Shown here piece by piece: positions 34,122 through 42,833 of a stretch of 64,000 nt of DNA. Numbering within the stretch: position 1 is the first letter of the stretch; every line of letters begins with the position of its first letter. Source of the DNA: Devosia psychrophila (lineage in GTDB: Bacteria > Pseudomonadota > Alphaproteobacteria > Rhizobiales > Devosiaceae); contig NZ_LAPV01000238.1 of assembly GCF_000971275.1 (NCBI RefSeq), forward strand, positions 1-64,000, given 5' to 3'. The notes beneath the pieces are model-generated. The model was not told the DNA's origin. It worked only from the letters and a program-made list of their open reading frames with translations, and made no database searches. Position numbers and translations under genes: made by a program.

Positions 34122-35158
34122 CTGACCTGACATCCCCCGTTGCCGGACGCAATGAGCCGCTTGATGTTTCGATGCGGCCTTCCGGGTTCTCAGAATTCGT
34201 CGGGCAGGCTGCAGCGCGCGCCAATCTTGAAGTCTTCATCAAGGCCGCCAAGCAGCGTGGCGCGGCGCTCGACCACGTGCTGTTCGTCGGCCCGCCGGGT
34301 TTGGGCAAGACCACCTTGGCGCAGATCATTTCGCGCGAGCTGGGGGTCGGCTTTCGGGCAACATCCGGCCCGGTGATCGCCAAGGCGGGCGATCTGGCCG
34401 CGCTGCTGACCAATCTCGAAGACCGCGACGTGCTGTTCATCGACGAAATTCATCGACTCAATCCGGCGATCGAAGAAGTGCTCTATCCTGCGATGGAGGA
34501 TTTCCAGCTCGACCTGATCATCGGCGAAGGCCCGGCCGCGCGTTCGGTGCGGATCGACCTGGCGCGGTTCACGCTGGTTGGTGCCACCACGCGCGCGGGC
34601 CTGCTAACCACGCCATTGCGCGATCGTTTCGGCATTCCGGTGCGGCTCAATTTCTATACTCCTGAAGAGCTGGTGCTGATCGTGCAGCGCGGCGCGCGGC
34701 TGCTGGGCATGCCGATGGCACCCGATGGGGCAATGGAGATTGCTCGTCGTTCACGCGGCACGCCGCGTATTGCGGGACGGCTATTGCGCCGGGTCACCGA
34801 TTTTGCGCTGGTGGAAAACGCAGGCGAGATCACTCGCGCCATCGCCGATAAAGCCCTGCTACGGCTCGATGTCGATGCGCGCGGGCTCGATCAACTGGAT
34901 CGGCGCTATCTCACCACGATTGCCGATTTCTACAATGGCGGACCGGTGGGCATCGAAACTATTGCCGCAGCGCTGAGCGAGCCACGCGACGCCATCGAGG
35001 AAATCGTCGAGCCGTATCTTATCCAGCAGGGCTTTATCCAAAGGACGCCGCGCGGGCGCATGCTGACCGGCGGAGCCTTCCAGCATCTGGGCCGCGTCGT
35101 GCCGCAGGGGTTTGTTGGCTTGCAGGCCAGCCTGTTCGAGGAGCCCGAGAGTGACTGA
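34118..35158 (+). CDS. ruvB: Holliday junction DNA helicase RuvB
   Basis: A 346-aa AAA+ motor for branch migration. [11 protein letters not shown] near residue 20 starts the ATPase core. Walker A is [13 protein letters not shown] and Walker B is [12 protein letters not shown], followed by sensor motifs and the winged-helix C-terminus with [14 protein letters not shown]. The start is a GTG overlapping the vapC stop. It would belong directly after ruvA in the ancestral order. The nudix gene follows with an overlap. Confidence 0.96.
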   Translation: MTDLTSPVAGRNEPLDVSMRPSGFSEFVGQAAARANLEVFIKAAKQRGAALDHVLFVGPPGLGKTTLAQIISRELGVGFRATSGPVIAKAGDLAALLTNLEDRDVLFIDEIHRLNPAIEEVLYPAMEDFQLDLIIGEGPAARSVRIDLARFTLVGATTRAGLLTTPLRDRFGIPVRLNFYTPEELVLIVQRGARLLGMPMAPDGAMEIARRSRGTPRIAGRLLRRVTDFALVENAGEITRAIADKALLRLDVDARGLDQLDRRYLTTIADFYNGGPVGIETIAAALSEPRDAIEEIVEPYLIQQGFIQRTPRGRMLTGGAFQHLGRVVPQGFVGLQASLFEEPESD

Positions 35159-35663
35159 GCGCATCATCCTGAGCTTTCCCGTTGGTGGCACCCGCTTCAA
35201 CTATCGCGTTGCCGGCGCGGCTATTCGCGACGGGAATTTGCTGGTCTGCCGCGAGGACGACGACGATTATTGCATGCTGCCGGGCGGACGCGTCGAGATG
35301 GGCGAGCCCAGCGATGTGGCGCTGGTCCGCGAAATGGCCGAAGAACTGGTGATGGATGTGGCGGTCGGGCCGCTGCTTTTCACTTCGGAAAGCTTTTATG
35401 GCCGCGCAGGTGACCGCTTTCACGAGATGGGGTTCATTTACGCCATCGAACTGCCGGAAAATGTGCGACCCGGCGGCACCCAGCCATTTCTCGTGCGCGA
35501 GGATGAGGGGCACCTGTTGCAGTTCTCCTGGCTGCCGGTCGAAGGATCGGCGTTGACCAAGGCGCGTCTGCTGCCGCCCTGGCTCCCCGATCGCTTGCGG
35601 ACGCTTTCCGGTATTTCGGCCCATGTGATCTTCCGTGAGGATCGCTTGGGCCGCAATCCATGA
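35151..35663 (+). CDS. NUDIX hydrolase
   Basis: A 170-aa pyrophosphohydrolase. The Nudix box reads [20 protein letters not shown] followed by ELVMDV. The catalytic REMAEE core is intact, but the usual glycine after EEx is replaced by valine. It starts at GTG overlapping the ruvB stop, with GAGGAG seven bases upstream. The substrate (nucleoside diphosphate-X compound) is unknown. It overlaps the following phosphoesterase gene by ATGA. Confidence 0.88.
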   Translation: MTERIILSFPVGGTRFNYRVAGAAIRDGNLLVCREDDDDYCMLPGGRVEMGEPSDVALVREMAEELVMDVAVGPLLFTSESFYGRAGDRFHEMGFIYAIELPENVRPGGTQPFLVREDEGHLLQFSWLPVEGSALTKARLLPPWLPDRLRTLSGISAHVIFREDRLGRNP

Positions 35664-36466
35664 TCGCTTTCACGCGCTACGCGCCAGAGCTGCCGGGATG
35701 GCCCGGCGATATGGTTTTGCGCGTCGTCGTGCTCAGCGATTTCCACGCCTGCCACCCGTTCATGGACGCGGCGGCCATCCGCGCCATCTGCGCCCGGGCC
35801 AATGCGCTGCAGCCCGATATCGTGCTGCTGCTCGGCGACTACGCCAGCGGGCCGCGCTTCAGCCGCGAACTGGCACCGGCTGAATGGGCCGGCGCCCTTG
35901 CCACCCTTTCCGCGCCGCTGGGGGTCCATGCCGTGCTCGGCAATCACGATTATGACAATTATTCTCGCGCTGATGTGAGCCGGGGGGCTGTTCCGGCCGA
36001 ACGTGCACTGCGCGACGCGGGCGTTGCCGTCTATATCAACAGCGCCGTGCGGATAACTTTTGAAGGCCGGGGTTTCTGGCTGGCGGGCCTCGGTTCGCAG
36101 CGGGCTTTCCACCATGGTCAGTCCTATGACGAGCCCGATCTGGGCCTTGAGGATATTGCCGCGACGCTTGGGCAGGTGACCAACGATGAGCCGATCCTGT
36201 TGATGGCGCATGAACCCGATATCTTTCCGGACGTGCCGGCGCGGGTGGCGCTGACGCTGTCTGGCCATACTCATGGTGGGCAGATCAAACTATTCGGCCG
36301 GACGCCTGTGGTGCCGTCAAAATTCCGCAGCCGCTATGTCTACGGCCACATCGTCGAGGATGGCCGTCACCTGCTGGTCAGCGCGGGCCTGGGGTATTCC
36401 GGCCTGCCGATCCGGTTTGCCACGAAACCCGAGATCGTTTTGCTCGAGCTTGGAGGCCGGGCATGA
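35660..36466 (+). CDS. YkuE/YaeI-type metallophosphoesterase
   Basis: 268 aa with a full set of calcineurin-like metal motifs: VVLSDFHACHP, LLGDYASG, LGNHDYDN, LLMAHEPDIF and LSGHTHGGQIKL. The order and the final GHTHGGQ match the YkuE/YaeI group, whose members have been reported as UDP-2,3-diacylglucosamine or other phospholipid hydrolases. The N-terminal membrane helix of those proteins is missing, so it is probably cytosolic. It overlaps its neighbours on both sides by ATGA. Confidence 0.87.
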   Translation: MIAFTRYAPELPGWPGDMVLRVVVLSDFHACHPFMDAAAIRAICARANALQPDIVLLLGDYASGPRFSRELAPAEWAGALATLSAPLGVHAVLGNHDYDNYSRADVSRGAVPAERALRDAGVAVYINSAVRITFEGRGFWLAGLGSQRAFHHGQSYDEPDLGLEDIAATLGQVTNDEPILLMAHEPDIFPDVPARVALTLSGHTHGGQIKLFGRTPVVPSKFRSRYVYGHIVEDGRHLLVSAGLGYSGLPIRFATKPEIVLLELGGRA

Positions 36467-36858
36467 CCGGGCACCATTTCCCTATCCGTATCTATTACGA
36501 GGACACCGATTTTTCGGGGAACGTCTATCACGCGGCCTATCTGAAATTCTTCGAGCGTGGCCGTACCGAATTCCTGCGCGAAGAGGGCATCCATCATTCC
36601 GAGCTGGCCGAACAGGGCATTGCCTTCGCCGTACGCTCAATGGAAATTGCTTACGACAGAGCGGCGCATATCGACGATCTGCTGACTGTCAGGACGGTCG
36701 TTGCAGCGATAAGTGGCGCCCGGCTGACGCTGGATCAGACCATACTGCGTGGCGAAGCCGTGCTGACGCGTGCAACGGTTATCGTGGTAGCGATCAAGAC
36801 CAGCGGCGGGCCTGCGCGGATGCCCAAGACTATCGTGGATCGGTTCAAGCTGGATTGA
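36463..36858 (+). CDS. ybgC: Tol-Pal-associated acyl-CoA thioesterase YbgC
   Basis: A 131-aa hot-dog fold thioesterase. IRIYYEDTDFSGNVYHAAYLKFFERGRTE contains the YEDTDxxGxVYH active-site motif of the 4-hydroxybenzoyl-CoA thioesterase family. ybgC lies upstream of tolQRAB in many proteobacteria, as here. It closes the ruv-nudix operon by overlapping the phosphoesterase gene and is followed by a 255-bp gap with a new promoter for tolQ. Confidence 0.94.
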   Translation: MTGHHFPIRIYYEDTDFSGNVYHAAYLKFFERGRTEFLREEGIHHSELAEQGIAFAVRSMEIAYDRAAHIDDLLTVRTVVAAISGARLTLDQTILRGEAVLTRATVIVVAIKTSGGPARMPKTIVDRFKLD

Positions 36859-37043
36859 CCACGGTGCTGTCCGCCCAACGCCAGTGCGTGTGAAATAGTC
36901 CCTGCGACGCATGGCTGGTTCTCACTCGCCTCTCGCCGCCGACTCTCTTTGTTAACCTCTCCTTGACCATAATTGCGGCAAAGCGAACACGTGTCTGTCA
37001 GTCAGTCCTCAATGGGCCGGTAAGCCGGGCATTTCTCTTAATT

Positions 37044-37080
37044 TTGACAGATTTCGACCCCATCGCCTGATCTTGGGGTC
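37044..37080 (+). promoter_or_regulatory. Putative tolQ promoter and dyad
   Basis: TTGACA at 37044-37049 is a consensus -35 box, with only a poor -10 match (CTGATC or TGATCT) 17-18 bases later. A dyad GACCCC / GGGGTC (37056-37080) overlaps the expected -10 and start site and may be an operator or leader hairpin. It lies 34 bases before the tolQ start codon. Confidence 0.4.
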
Positions 37081-37113
37081 GGGTACAGGAACCGGGCCGA
37101 AAAGGATCATTAC

Positions 37114-37824
37114 ATGGAAGCCATGGATGCTGCGGTGGCAGCCGCCCCTCATGCCGACTTGTCCATCTGGGGCCTGTTCTGGGCCGCCGACTGGATCGTC
37201 AAGACGGTCATGCTGGGCCTGTTGGGCGCCTCGATCTGGTGCTGGGCCATCATCATCGACAAGTCCATCACCTATCGCCGGGCCACCAGCGAGATGAACA
37301 AGTTCGAGCGCACCTTCTGGTCCGGTCAGTCGCTGGAAGAGCTGTATCAGCAGCAGGCGGAAAAACCGTCGGGTGGCCTCGGCGCCGTGTTCGTCGCCGC
37401 CATGAAGGAATGGAAGCGCAGCCACGAGCAGAACGCCTCCAGCTTTGCCGGCATGCAGCAACGCCTCGACAAGGTGCTGGATGTGGCGATTTCGCGCGAA
37501 AGCGAACAGCTTGAAAAGCGACTGGGCTTCCTGGCCACCGTCGGCTCAGCGGGTCCGTTCATCGGGTTGTTTGGTACGGTGTGGGGCATCATGAACGCCT
37601 TTACCGCCATTGCCGCCTCGTCCAATACCAGCCTTGCGGTGGTGGCCGGCCCAATCGCCGAGGCGCTGTTTGCTACGGCTATTGGCCTTGTGGCCGCTAT
37701 TCCGGCGGTTATCGCCTATAACAAGCTGAGCGCCGATGCTGGCAAGCTAACCGGGCGTCTCGAAGGCTTTGCCGACGAGTTTTCGACCATCTTGAGCCGC
37801 CAGCTCGAAGCCCGGAGCCACTGA
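37114..37824 (+). CDS. tolQ: Tol-Pal system proton channel TolQ
   Basis: A 236-aa inner-membrane protein with three helices (about residues 16-38, 140-162 and 175-197). GSAGPFIGLFGTVWGIMNAF and FATAIGLVAAIPAVIAYN are the paired channel helices of TolQ/ExbB. With TolR it uses the proton gradient to power outer-membrane constriction during division. tolR starts two codons downstream. The gene order tolQ-tolR-tolA-tolB-pal-cpoB is complete here. Confidence 0.96.
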   Translation: MEAMDAAVAAAPHADLSIWGLFWAADWIVKTVMLGLLGASIWCWAIIIDKSITYRRATSEMNKFERTFWSGQSLEELYQQQAEKPSGGLGAVFVAAMKEWKRSHEQNASSFAGMQQRLDKVLDVAISRESEQLEKRLGFLATVGSAGPFIGLFGTVWGIMNAFTAIAASSNTSLAVVAGPIAEALFATAIGLVAAIPAVIAYNKLSADAGKLTGRLEGFADEFSTILSRQLEARSH

Positions 37825-37825
37825 T

Positions 37826-38266
37826 ATGGGCATGGGTGTCGCATCGGGCGGCGGCGGCGGACGTCGCCGCCGTGGCCGCAAGAAAGCGGTGATGAGCGAA
37901 ATCAACATCACGCCGATGGTGGACGTGATGCTGGTGCTGCTGATCATTTTCATGGTCGCCGCGCCGATGATGACGGCCGGCATACCGCTCGATCTGCCAA
38001 GCTCGGCAGCTGCGGCGTTGCCCAACCAGGCTGATCCTATCACCGTTGGTGTCACGCCTGACGGCGCGATCTTTATTGATGAAGACCCGGTGACCGAGGC
38101 CCAACTAACTGCTGAATTGACCGCACGCGGCGTCAATGGTGCCGAAGACCGCATTTTCCTGCGCGGCGATACCAGCGCCAATTACGGTGCGGTGATGCGC
38201 GTCATGGGGCTGCTGTCGGCCGGAGGCTATACCAAGATCGGCCTCATAACGCAGCCGGAACAGTAG
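37826..38266 (+). CDS. tolR: Tol-Pal system protein TolR
   Basis: A 146-aa inner-membrane protein with a single helix. The N-terminus is glycine/arginine-rich, then MSEINITPMVDVMLVLLIIFMV carries the essential aspartate (MVDVML) in the membrane helix that lines the TolQ pore. The periplasmic domain ends in VMRVMGLLSAGGYTKIGLITQP. It partners with TolQ and TolA. Confidence 0.96.
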   Translation: MGMGVASGGGGGRRRRGRKKAVMSEINITPMVDVMLVLLIIFMVAAPMMTAGIPLDLPSSAAAALPNQADPITVGVTPDGAIFIDEDPVTEAQLTAELTARGVNGAEDRIFLRGDTSANYGAVMRVMGLLSAGGYTKIGLITQPEQ

Positions 38267-38275
38267 TCCAAACCG

Positions 38276-39415
38276 ATGCGTACCGGCTTAGCCGTCTCGA
38301 TCGTTGCCCACATCGCGATTTTGACCATCGGCCTCATTAATCTGGGGTTTGCCGAGCCGCTGGCGCCTGTCGTTGAGTCCATCTCGGTTGATCTCGTGCC
38401 CATCAGTGACCTTGCCAGCTTGCGGGCCGGCCAGCTTGACAGTGAGATTGTGGAGACCGAAACGCCCTCGATCGTCGAGGACGAACAGCCTGCCGAGATC
38501 GCGCAGCCGACCGGCAATACCGAAACGGATCAGCCGACACCGTCGCCGGCCGATATTGTAACGCCAGCGCCGGTCACCAATGCGGCGCCTGAGCCGGAAG
38601 CCATTCCAGAGCCGCAGCCCGAGCCGGTGGTAGAGCCGGAACCCGAGCCTGCACCCGAGCCGGCCCCAGCGCCAGAGCCCGTTGTCGCCCCGACGCCCGT
38701 TGCTCGCCCGACGCTTGTTCCGACACCCGAGCCTGAACCTGCCCCCGAACCTGAGCCGGTCCCCGAGCCCACGCCGACACCTCCGCCTGTGCCAACTCCA
38801 ACGCCGACGCCAGAGCCGGCTGAACCCACGGTCGCAGCGCCAGTGCCGGCGTCTCGTCCGAGCAATCTGACACAGCTGCGACAGCAGTTCGCCGCTGCGG
38901 AAGCCGAGCGCAAGAAGCGTGAGGAAGAAGAGCGCGAGCGTCAGGCGGCTGCCGCCCAGCAGACAACGCCGACACCGACGCCCACGACGCGGCCCCAGCC
39001 AACGCCGCAACTCGATGCGTCGCTGGCTGACGATATCAATGCGATCATCAACCGCGACAGCACTACGGGCGCGACGACAGGGCAGGGCGGCTCCCCCACA
39101 TTGGGTGACACTGCCGGCACCTCGGCTACCCTCAGCACGACGGAAATCGGCGCTCTGGTAGCCAAGATAAAGCAATGCTGGAACCTGCTGCCCAACGAGC
39201 AGACCAGCGGCGTAGAGGTGGTCGTCAACATGCGTCTCAACCAGGATGGCAGTTTGGCCGACGTGCCACGGATCGTTTCGGTCAGCCAGCAAGTTGAAGC
39301 TATCACTGTGGCCCAAAAGGCGGTCAGCGCCGTCGCGGGCTGTGGTCCCTATAGTATGTTGTCGGCGGCCAGCTATGATCAATGGCAAAATATCAACGTC
39401 ACGTTGCGTCCGTGA
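38276..39415 (+). CDS. tolA: Tol-Pal system envelope protein TolA
   Basis: 379 aa. The N-terminal helix MRTGLAVSIVAHIAILTIGL anchors it in the inner membrane (SIVAH motif). A long Pro/Glu-rich region (about 90-205, EPEPxPEP repeats) and a charged coiled coil (RQQFAAAEAERKKREEEE) should span the periplasm. The C-terminal domain (IKQCWNLLPNEQTSGVEVVVNMRLNQDGSLADV) is the TolA/TonB-C fold, with two cysteines. The proline-rich spacer replaces the alanine/lysine helix of enterobacterial TolA, which is usual in Alphaproteobacteria. Confidence 0.92.
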   Translation: MRTGLAVSIVAHIAILTIGLINLGFAEPLAPVVESISVDLVPISDLASLRAGQLDSEIVETETPSIVEDEQPAEIAQPTGNTETDQPTPSPADIVTPAPVTNAAPEPEAIPEPQPEPVVEPEPEPAPEPAPAPEPVVAPTPVARPTLVPTPEPEPAPEPEPVPEPTPTPPPVPTPTPTPEPAEPTVAAPVPASRPSNLTQLRQQFAAAEAERKKREEEERERQAAAAQQTTPTPTPTTRPQPTPQLDASLADDINAIINRDSTTGATTGQGGSPTLGDTAGTSATLSTTEIGALVAKIKQCWNLLPNEQTSGVEVVVNMRLNQDGSLADVPRIVSVSQQVEAITVAQKAVSAVAGCGPYSMLSAASYDQWQNINVTLRP

Positions 39416-39474
39416 CTTATTGAAAGCGCCTTCCTCAGCCAGAATGGCGAGCGAATGGCAGAATGGAGATTGAA

Positions 39475-40785
39475 ATGACTTTTGTCACCCGGCGCAACGC
39501 CCTCAAGCTCGGCCTTGCCGGTGGGCTGGCCCTTGCCGCCGCATCGCGGGCCAGCGCCCAGCTCAATATCACGGTGGAAGGCGCCAACTTCCAGCCATTG
39601 CCGATCGCCATTCCAGATTTTGCCTCGTCCGATCCGGCTTTCGGAAAGGAAATCGCCGATATCGTGCGCAACAACCTGCGCCGGTCTGGTCTGTTCCTGC
39701 CGCTCGATCCTGCGTCGCTGCCGATCCAGGTCGGTGACGTCAACAATACGCCCGATTTCAACGTCTGGCGCACCGCTAATGTCGATGCGCTGGTGATGGG
39801 CGGCGTCGAGCGCGGCGGCACCATTTCTTCGTCGGTCCGCGTCTGGGATACCCGCCAGGCAGCGCAGGTGGTCGGGCAGAGCTATAACACCGATCCAGGC
39901 TCTTCGCGCCGCGTTGGCCACATCATTTCGGACGCCATTTATGCGTCACTGGCCGGCGGCACGGGTTATTTCGATACCCGTGTCATCTACACCGCCGAAA
40001 GCGGTCCCAAGGCCAACCGCGTGCGCCGTCTCGCCATCATGGACCAGGACGGCGCCAATGCGCAGTACCTGACCGATGGTTCGACCATGGCGTTGACGCC
40101 GCGATTCTCGCCCAACGGCGACATGGTGGTCTACATGAACTTTGCCGACGGCAATCCACAGGTTTACCTGCTGCAGCTCTCGACCGGTCAGCAGCAACGC
40201 CTGGCCAATGTGGGCGCCATGACCTTCGCCCCGCGGTTCTCGCCGGATGGCGGCACGGTGGTGTTCTCGGTCGAGCAGAGCGGCGCGACCAATATCTATT
40301 CGGTGGGCACCAATGGCGGCACCCCGGCCCAACTGACCTCTGGCGCGGCCATCGACACCGGCCCGTCCTTCTCGCCCGATGGCAGCCGCATCGTGTTCGA
40401 AAGCGATCGTGGCGGCTCGCCGCAGATCTATATGATGGGTTCAGGCGGCGGCAACGCCCAGCGCATCAGCTTCGGCCAGGGTAGCTATTCAACGCCGGTC
40501 TGGTCACCCAAGGGCGACCTCATCGCCTTCACGCGCGCGTCTGGCGGCCAGTTCAACATCGGCATCATGAACCCCGACGGCACCGGCGAGCGCATGCTCT
40601 ACACCAGCTTCCACGCCGAGGGCCCGACCTGGGCGCCGAATGGCCGTGTCATCATGTTCTTCCAGGATCCCGGCGGCAATGACGGTCCCAAGCTGATGAG
40701 CGTCGATATCTGGGGCCGCAACCTGCTGACCATCCCGACCGAGAGCTATGCGTCCGATCCGGCCTGGTCGGGCCTGCGGGCGTAA
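39475..40785 (+). CDS. tolB: Tol-Pal system periplasmic propeller TolB
   Basis: A 436-aa periplasmic protein. After the signal peptide comes the N-terminal domain (FQPLPIAIPDF...GKEIADIVRNNLRRSGLF) and then a six-bladed propeller with repeated FSPDG, ARFSPNG and PxWSPxG blade motifs. The signal region is TRRNALKLGLAGGLALAAAS, a twin-arginine-like motif followed by a short hydrophobic core. The ATG at 39475 has GGAG six bases upstream, and the in-frame ATG at 39463 overlaps that site. It sits between TolA and Pal as usual. Confidence 0.94.
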   Translation: MTFVTRRNALKLGLAGGLALAAASRASAQLNITVEGANFQPLPIAIPDFASSDPAFGKEIADIVRNNLRRSGLFLPLDPASLPIQVGDVNNTPDFNVWRTANVDALVMGGVERGGTISSSVRVWDTRQAAQVVGQSYNTDPGSSRRVGHIISDAIYASLAGGTGYFDTRVIYTAESGPKANRVRRLAIMDQDGANAQYLTDGSTMALTPRFSPNGDMVVYMNFADGNPQVYLLQLSTGQQQRLANVGAMTFAPRFSPDGGTVVFSVEQSGATNIYSVGTNGGTPAQLTSGAAIDTGPSFSPDGSRIVFESDRGGSPQIYMMGSGGGNAQRISFGQGSYSTPVWSPKGDLIAFTRASGGQFNIGIMNPDGTGERMLYTSFHAEGPTWAPNGRVIMFFQDPGGNDGPKLMSVDIWGRNLLTIPTESYASDPAWSGLRA

Positions 40786-40831
40786 TCAGCTCGGGCATTT
40801 CACCGTCGCGCATCCACACCTATACTTGTTT

Positions 40832-40904
40832 CCCTCGGGCTTGACCCGAGGGCCTCAGGCCGCCTGTGCCGTATGGTGAGTGACCCTCGGGTCAAGCCCG
40901 AGGG
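40832..40904. repeat. Pair of inverted family D palindromes between tolB and pal
   Basis: CCCTCGGG-CTTGA-CCCGAGGG (40832-40852) and its reverse complement CCCTCGGG-TCAAG-CCCGAGGG (40884-40904) face each other, forming a larger hairpin. A third copy is at 11331-11351. The whole gap between tolB and pal (340 bases) holds nothing else recognisable besides the pal promoter area, AT-rich at about 40985-41060. Confidence 0.8.
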
Positions 40905-41125
40905 AAAAGCGGTGGGTGTGGCAAATTCCACTTTCCGGGCGACCGCACTTAACCTTAACGTGATCGCAGCGCATTCTGTGGCCAATCTGCATCATCATGA
41001 AAAAGCCCGGATTTCCGCCACATTGGCGCCGTGATAGAACAACATTAACCATCCTGGCAAACCCGGCCTTAAGACTAAGCGCGGTAAATGCCGTGCTTAA
41101 GATTGATGCCTTTCAGGAGCTCCCC

Positions 41126-41626
41126 GTGGTCATTACCGCACCCCTCAACACCGCATTGCGCGCTGCTGCCATGCTGTTCTTCGTCGTGGTCATTGCGGCC
41201 TGTGCTCGCAACCCAAATGACAATGTCGGCCTGACCGGCGTTGGCAATGTCGGCCCTGGTGGCGGCTCGCCGGGCAGCCAGCAGGAATTCCTGGTTTCGG
41301 TCGGTGACCGTGTGTTCTTTGAGACCGACTCCAGCTCGCTAACCTCCGAAGCCTCGGCTACTCTCGATAAGCAGGCCGCATGGCTGAACCAGTACCAGAA
41401 CTATCGCATCATGGTCGAAGGCCATGCTGACGAGCGCGGTACCCGCGAATATAATATCGCGCTGGGCGCACGGCGCTCCTCGATCGTGGTCAACTACCTC
41501 GTCTCCAAGGGCGTCAACCAGCAGCGCATCACCAGCCAGTCGTTCGGCAAGGAACGCCCGGTGGCGATCTGCAACGACATTTCCTGCTGGAGCCAGAACC
41601 GCCGCGCTGTCACGGTCGTTCAGTAA
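41126..41626 (+). CDS. pal: Peptidoglycan-associated lipoprotein Pal
   Basis: A 166-aa outer-membrane lipoprotein. The GTG start with AGGAG seven bases upstream gives a lipoprotein signal peptide ending in a VVVIAAC lipobox, so Cys26 would be acylated. The OmpA domain has VFFETDSSSLTSEASATLDKQ, VEGHADERGTREYNIALGARR, and ISCWSQNRRAVTVV at the end. It binds peptidoglycan and TolB. A longer upstream frame starting at 40997 would bury the signal peptide and is not used. Confidence 0.95.
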   Translation: MVITAPLNTALRAAAMLFFVVVIAACARNPNDNVGLTGVGNVGPGGGSPGSQQEFLVSVGDRVFFETDSSSLTSEASATLDKQAAWLNQYQNYRIMVEGHADERGTREYNIALGARRSSIVVNYLVSKGVNQQRITSQSFGKERPVAICNDISCWSQNRRAVTVVQ

Positions 41627-41687
41627 AGAAAAACCGGTTTCGCCCTGGCGGCGGCACCGAAGCGATCCAGTGCAAACTGGAGGCAAG

Positions 41688-41727
41688 AGCGCCCGGAGCC
41701 ATTATTTGGCCCGGGCGCTTTCTTTTT
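41688..41727 (+). terminator. Intrinsic terminator after pal
   Basis: AGCGCCCGG (41688-41696) pairs with CCGGGCGCT (41711-41719), followed by TTCTTTTT. It should end most tol-pal transcripts before cpoB. Confidence 0.88.
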
Positions 41728-41804
41728 GACTGAATTGCCCTTTATCGGCAGCGTTATCGGCACCATGTTGGGGCGATGCAGGCATGCGCACCGGAGGCCG
41801 GGTT

Positions 41805-42833
41805 TTGAAACTATCGTCCATTGCACGAGGGGGAAGGGTTGCTTTATGCACTTTTGCCGTTGCACTCGGGATCACTGTTCCAAGCATGGCGGCCCAGAGC
41901 GTGCTGCCGCCCGCCGAGCTTGGCGGGCTGACCTTCACCAATACTCAGCCTGTGCGTATCCATGTCGCCCAGGCGCAGGATTCGGCCCAGCTGATGGTTC
42001 GCATCCAGCAGCTCGAGGAACAGCTGCGCTCGCAGAATGGCCAGATCGAAGGCCTAGTGTTCCAGCTCACCCAGATGCAGGAAATCCTCACTCGATTGAC
42101 CGAAGACAATGAGCTTCGGTTCAAGGCGCTCGAAGGCGGTGCCGCGGGAAAAACTGATGCGGCAACCCAACCTGGCGGCGTGACGCAGCCCGAGGCGTTG
42201 CCGCAGGACCCCAGTGCCGGCGCGGCCCCGATGACCGATATTCCCGCGCAGGGCGTGCAGCCTTTGCCCGGCGAGGTGGAGTTCGATCCAACCTTCGATG
42301 ACGGTAGTGCCGGGCCGATGGAAGGTGTGGGCAGTTCTGCCGATCCGCTATTGGGCACCGGCGCGACTGGTGGCGTCGATCTCACCACCGGCCAGCCGCT
42401 CAACCTCGCCTATGATCCCGCGAATGCCGATACCGGCAATCCGGATGCCGACGCGCAGTTCAAGGCGGGCTACGATGCCTTGGCTTCGGGCGACTACGGC
42501 TTTGCCGAAGATCAGTTCAGCCAGTTCATCGAGCTTTACCCCGACAATCCGCAGGCGACCGACGCTGCCAATTTCCTCGGCGATGCGCTGTTGCAGCGCG
42601 GCGCCTATAACGAGGCGGCGGATGTTTTGCTGGATGCCTATCAGAAGGCACCGCAGGGGCCACGTGCGCCAGAATTCCTGGTCAAGCTCGGGGCGTCGAT
42701 TTCCGGTGCCGGCGAGCGGGAAGTGGCTTGTCGCACCTTCGATCAGGTCGCGACCAACTATCCTAACCTTACTCCGGAAGTGGCGGCGCGTCTGGCGGCC
42801 GAAAAGATCAAGGCCGAGTGCCCGCCGGCATGA
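41805..42833 (+). CDS. cpoB: Cell division coordinator CpoB / Tol-Pal protein YbgF
   Basis: A 342-aa periplasmic protein. The chosen TTG start has GGAGG seven bases upstream and yields a clean signal peptide (KLSSIARGGRVALCTFAVAL, cleavage after SMAA); an ATG at 41784 is in frame but lacks a good site. Next come a coiled coil (LMVRIQQLEEQLRSQNGQIEGL), a low-complexity linker rich in Gly, Asp and Pro, and C-terminal TPR repeats with DAQFKAGYDALASGDYGFAEDQF. CpoB links Tol-Pal with cell-wall synthesis. It overlaps tilS by ATGA. Confidence 0.9.
   Translation: MKLSSIARGGRVALCTFAVALGITVPSMAAQSVLPPAELGGLTFTNTQPVRIHVAQAQDSAQLMVRIQQLEEQLRSQNGQIEGLVFQLTQMQEILTRLTEDNELRFKALEGGAAGKTDAATQPGGVTQPEALPQDPSAGAAPMTDIPAQGVQPLPGEVEFDPTFDDGSAGPMEGVGSSADPLLGTGATGGVDLTTGQPLNLAYDPANADTGNPDADAQFKAGYDALASGDYGFAEDQFSQFIELYPDNPQATDAANFLGDALLQRGAYNEAADVLLDAYQKAPQGPRAPEFLVKLGASISGAGEREVACRTFDQVATNYPNLTPEVAARLAAEKIKAECPPA

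Noticed and set aside
38580..38830. Repeat array in tolA considered as a mobile or CRISPR-like feature
   Set aside because: Codes in frame for Pro-Glu-rich periplasmic spacer of TolA, a normal feature of alphaproteobacterial TolA.
38288..39388. 366-codon minus-strand open frame antisense to tolA
   Set aside because: Arises from the repetitive Pro/Glu codons of TolA; its Arg/Gly-rich product has no family resemblance.
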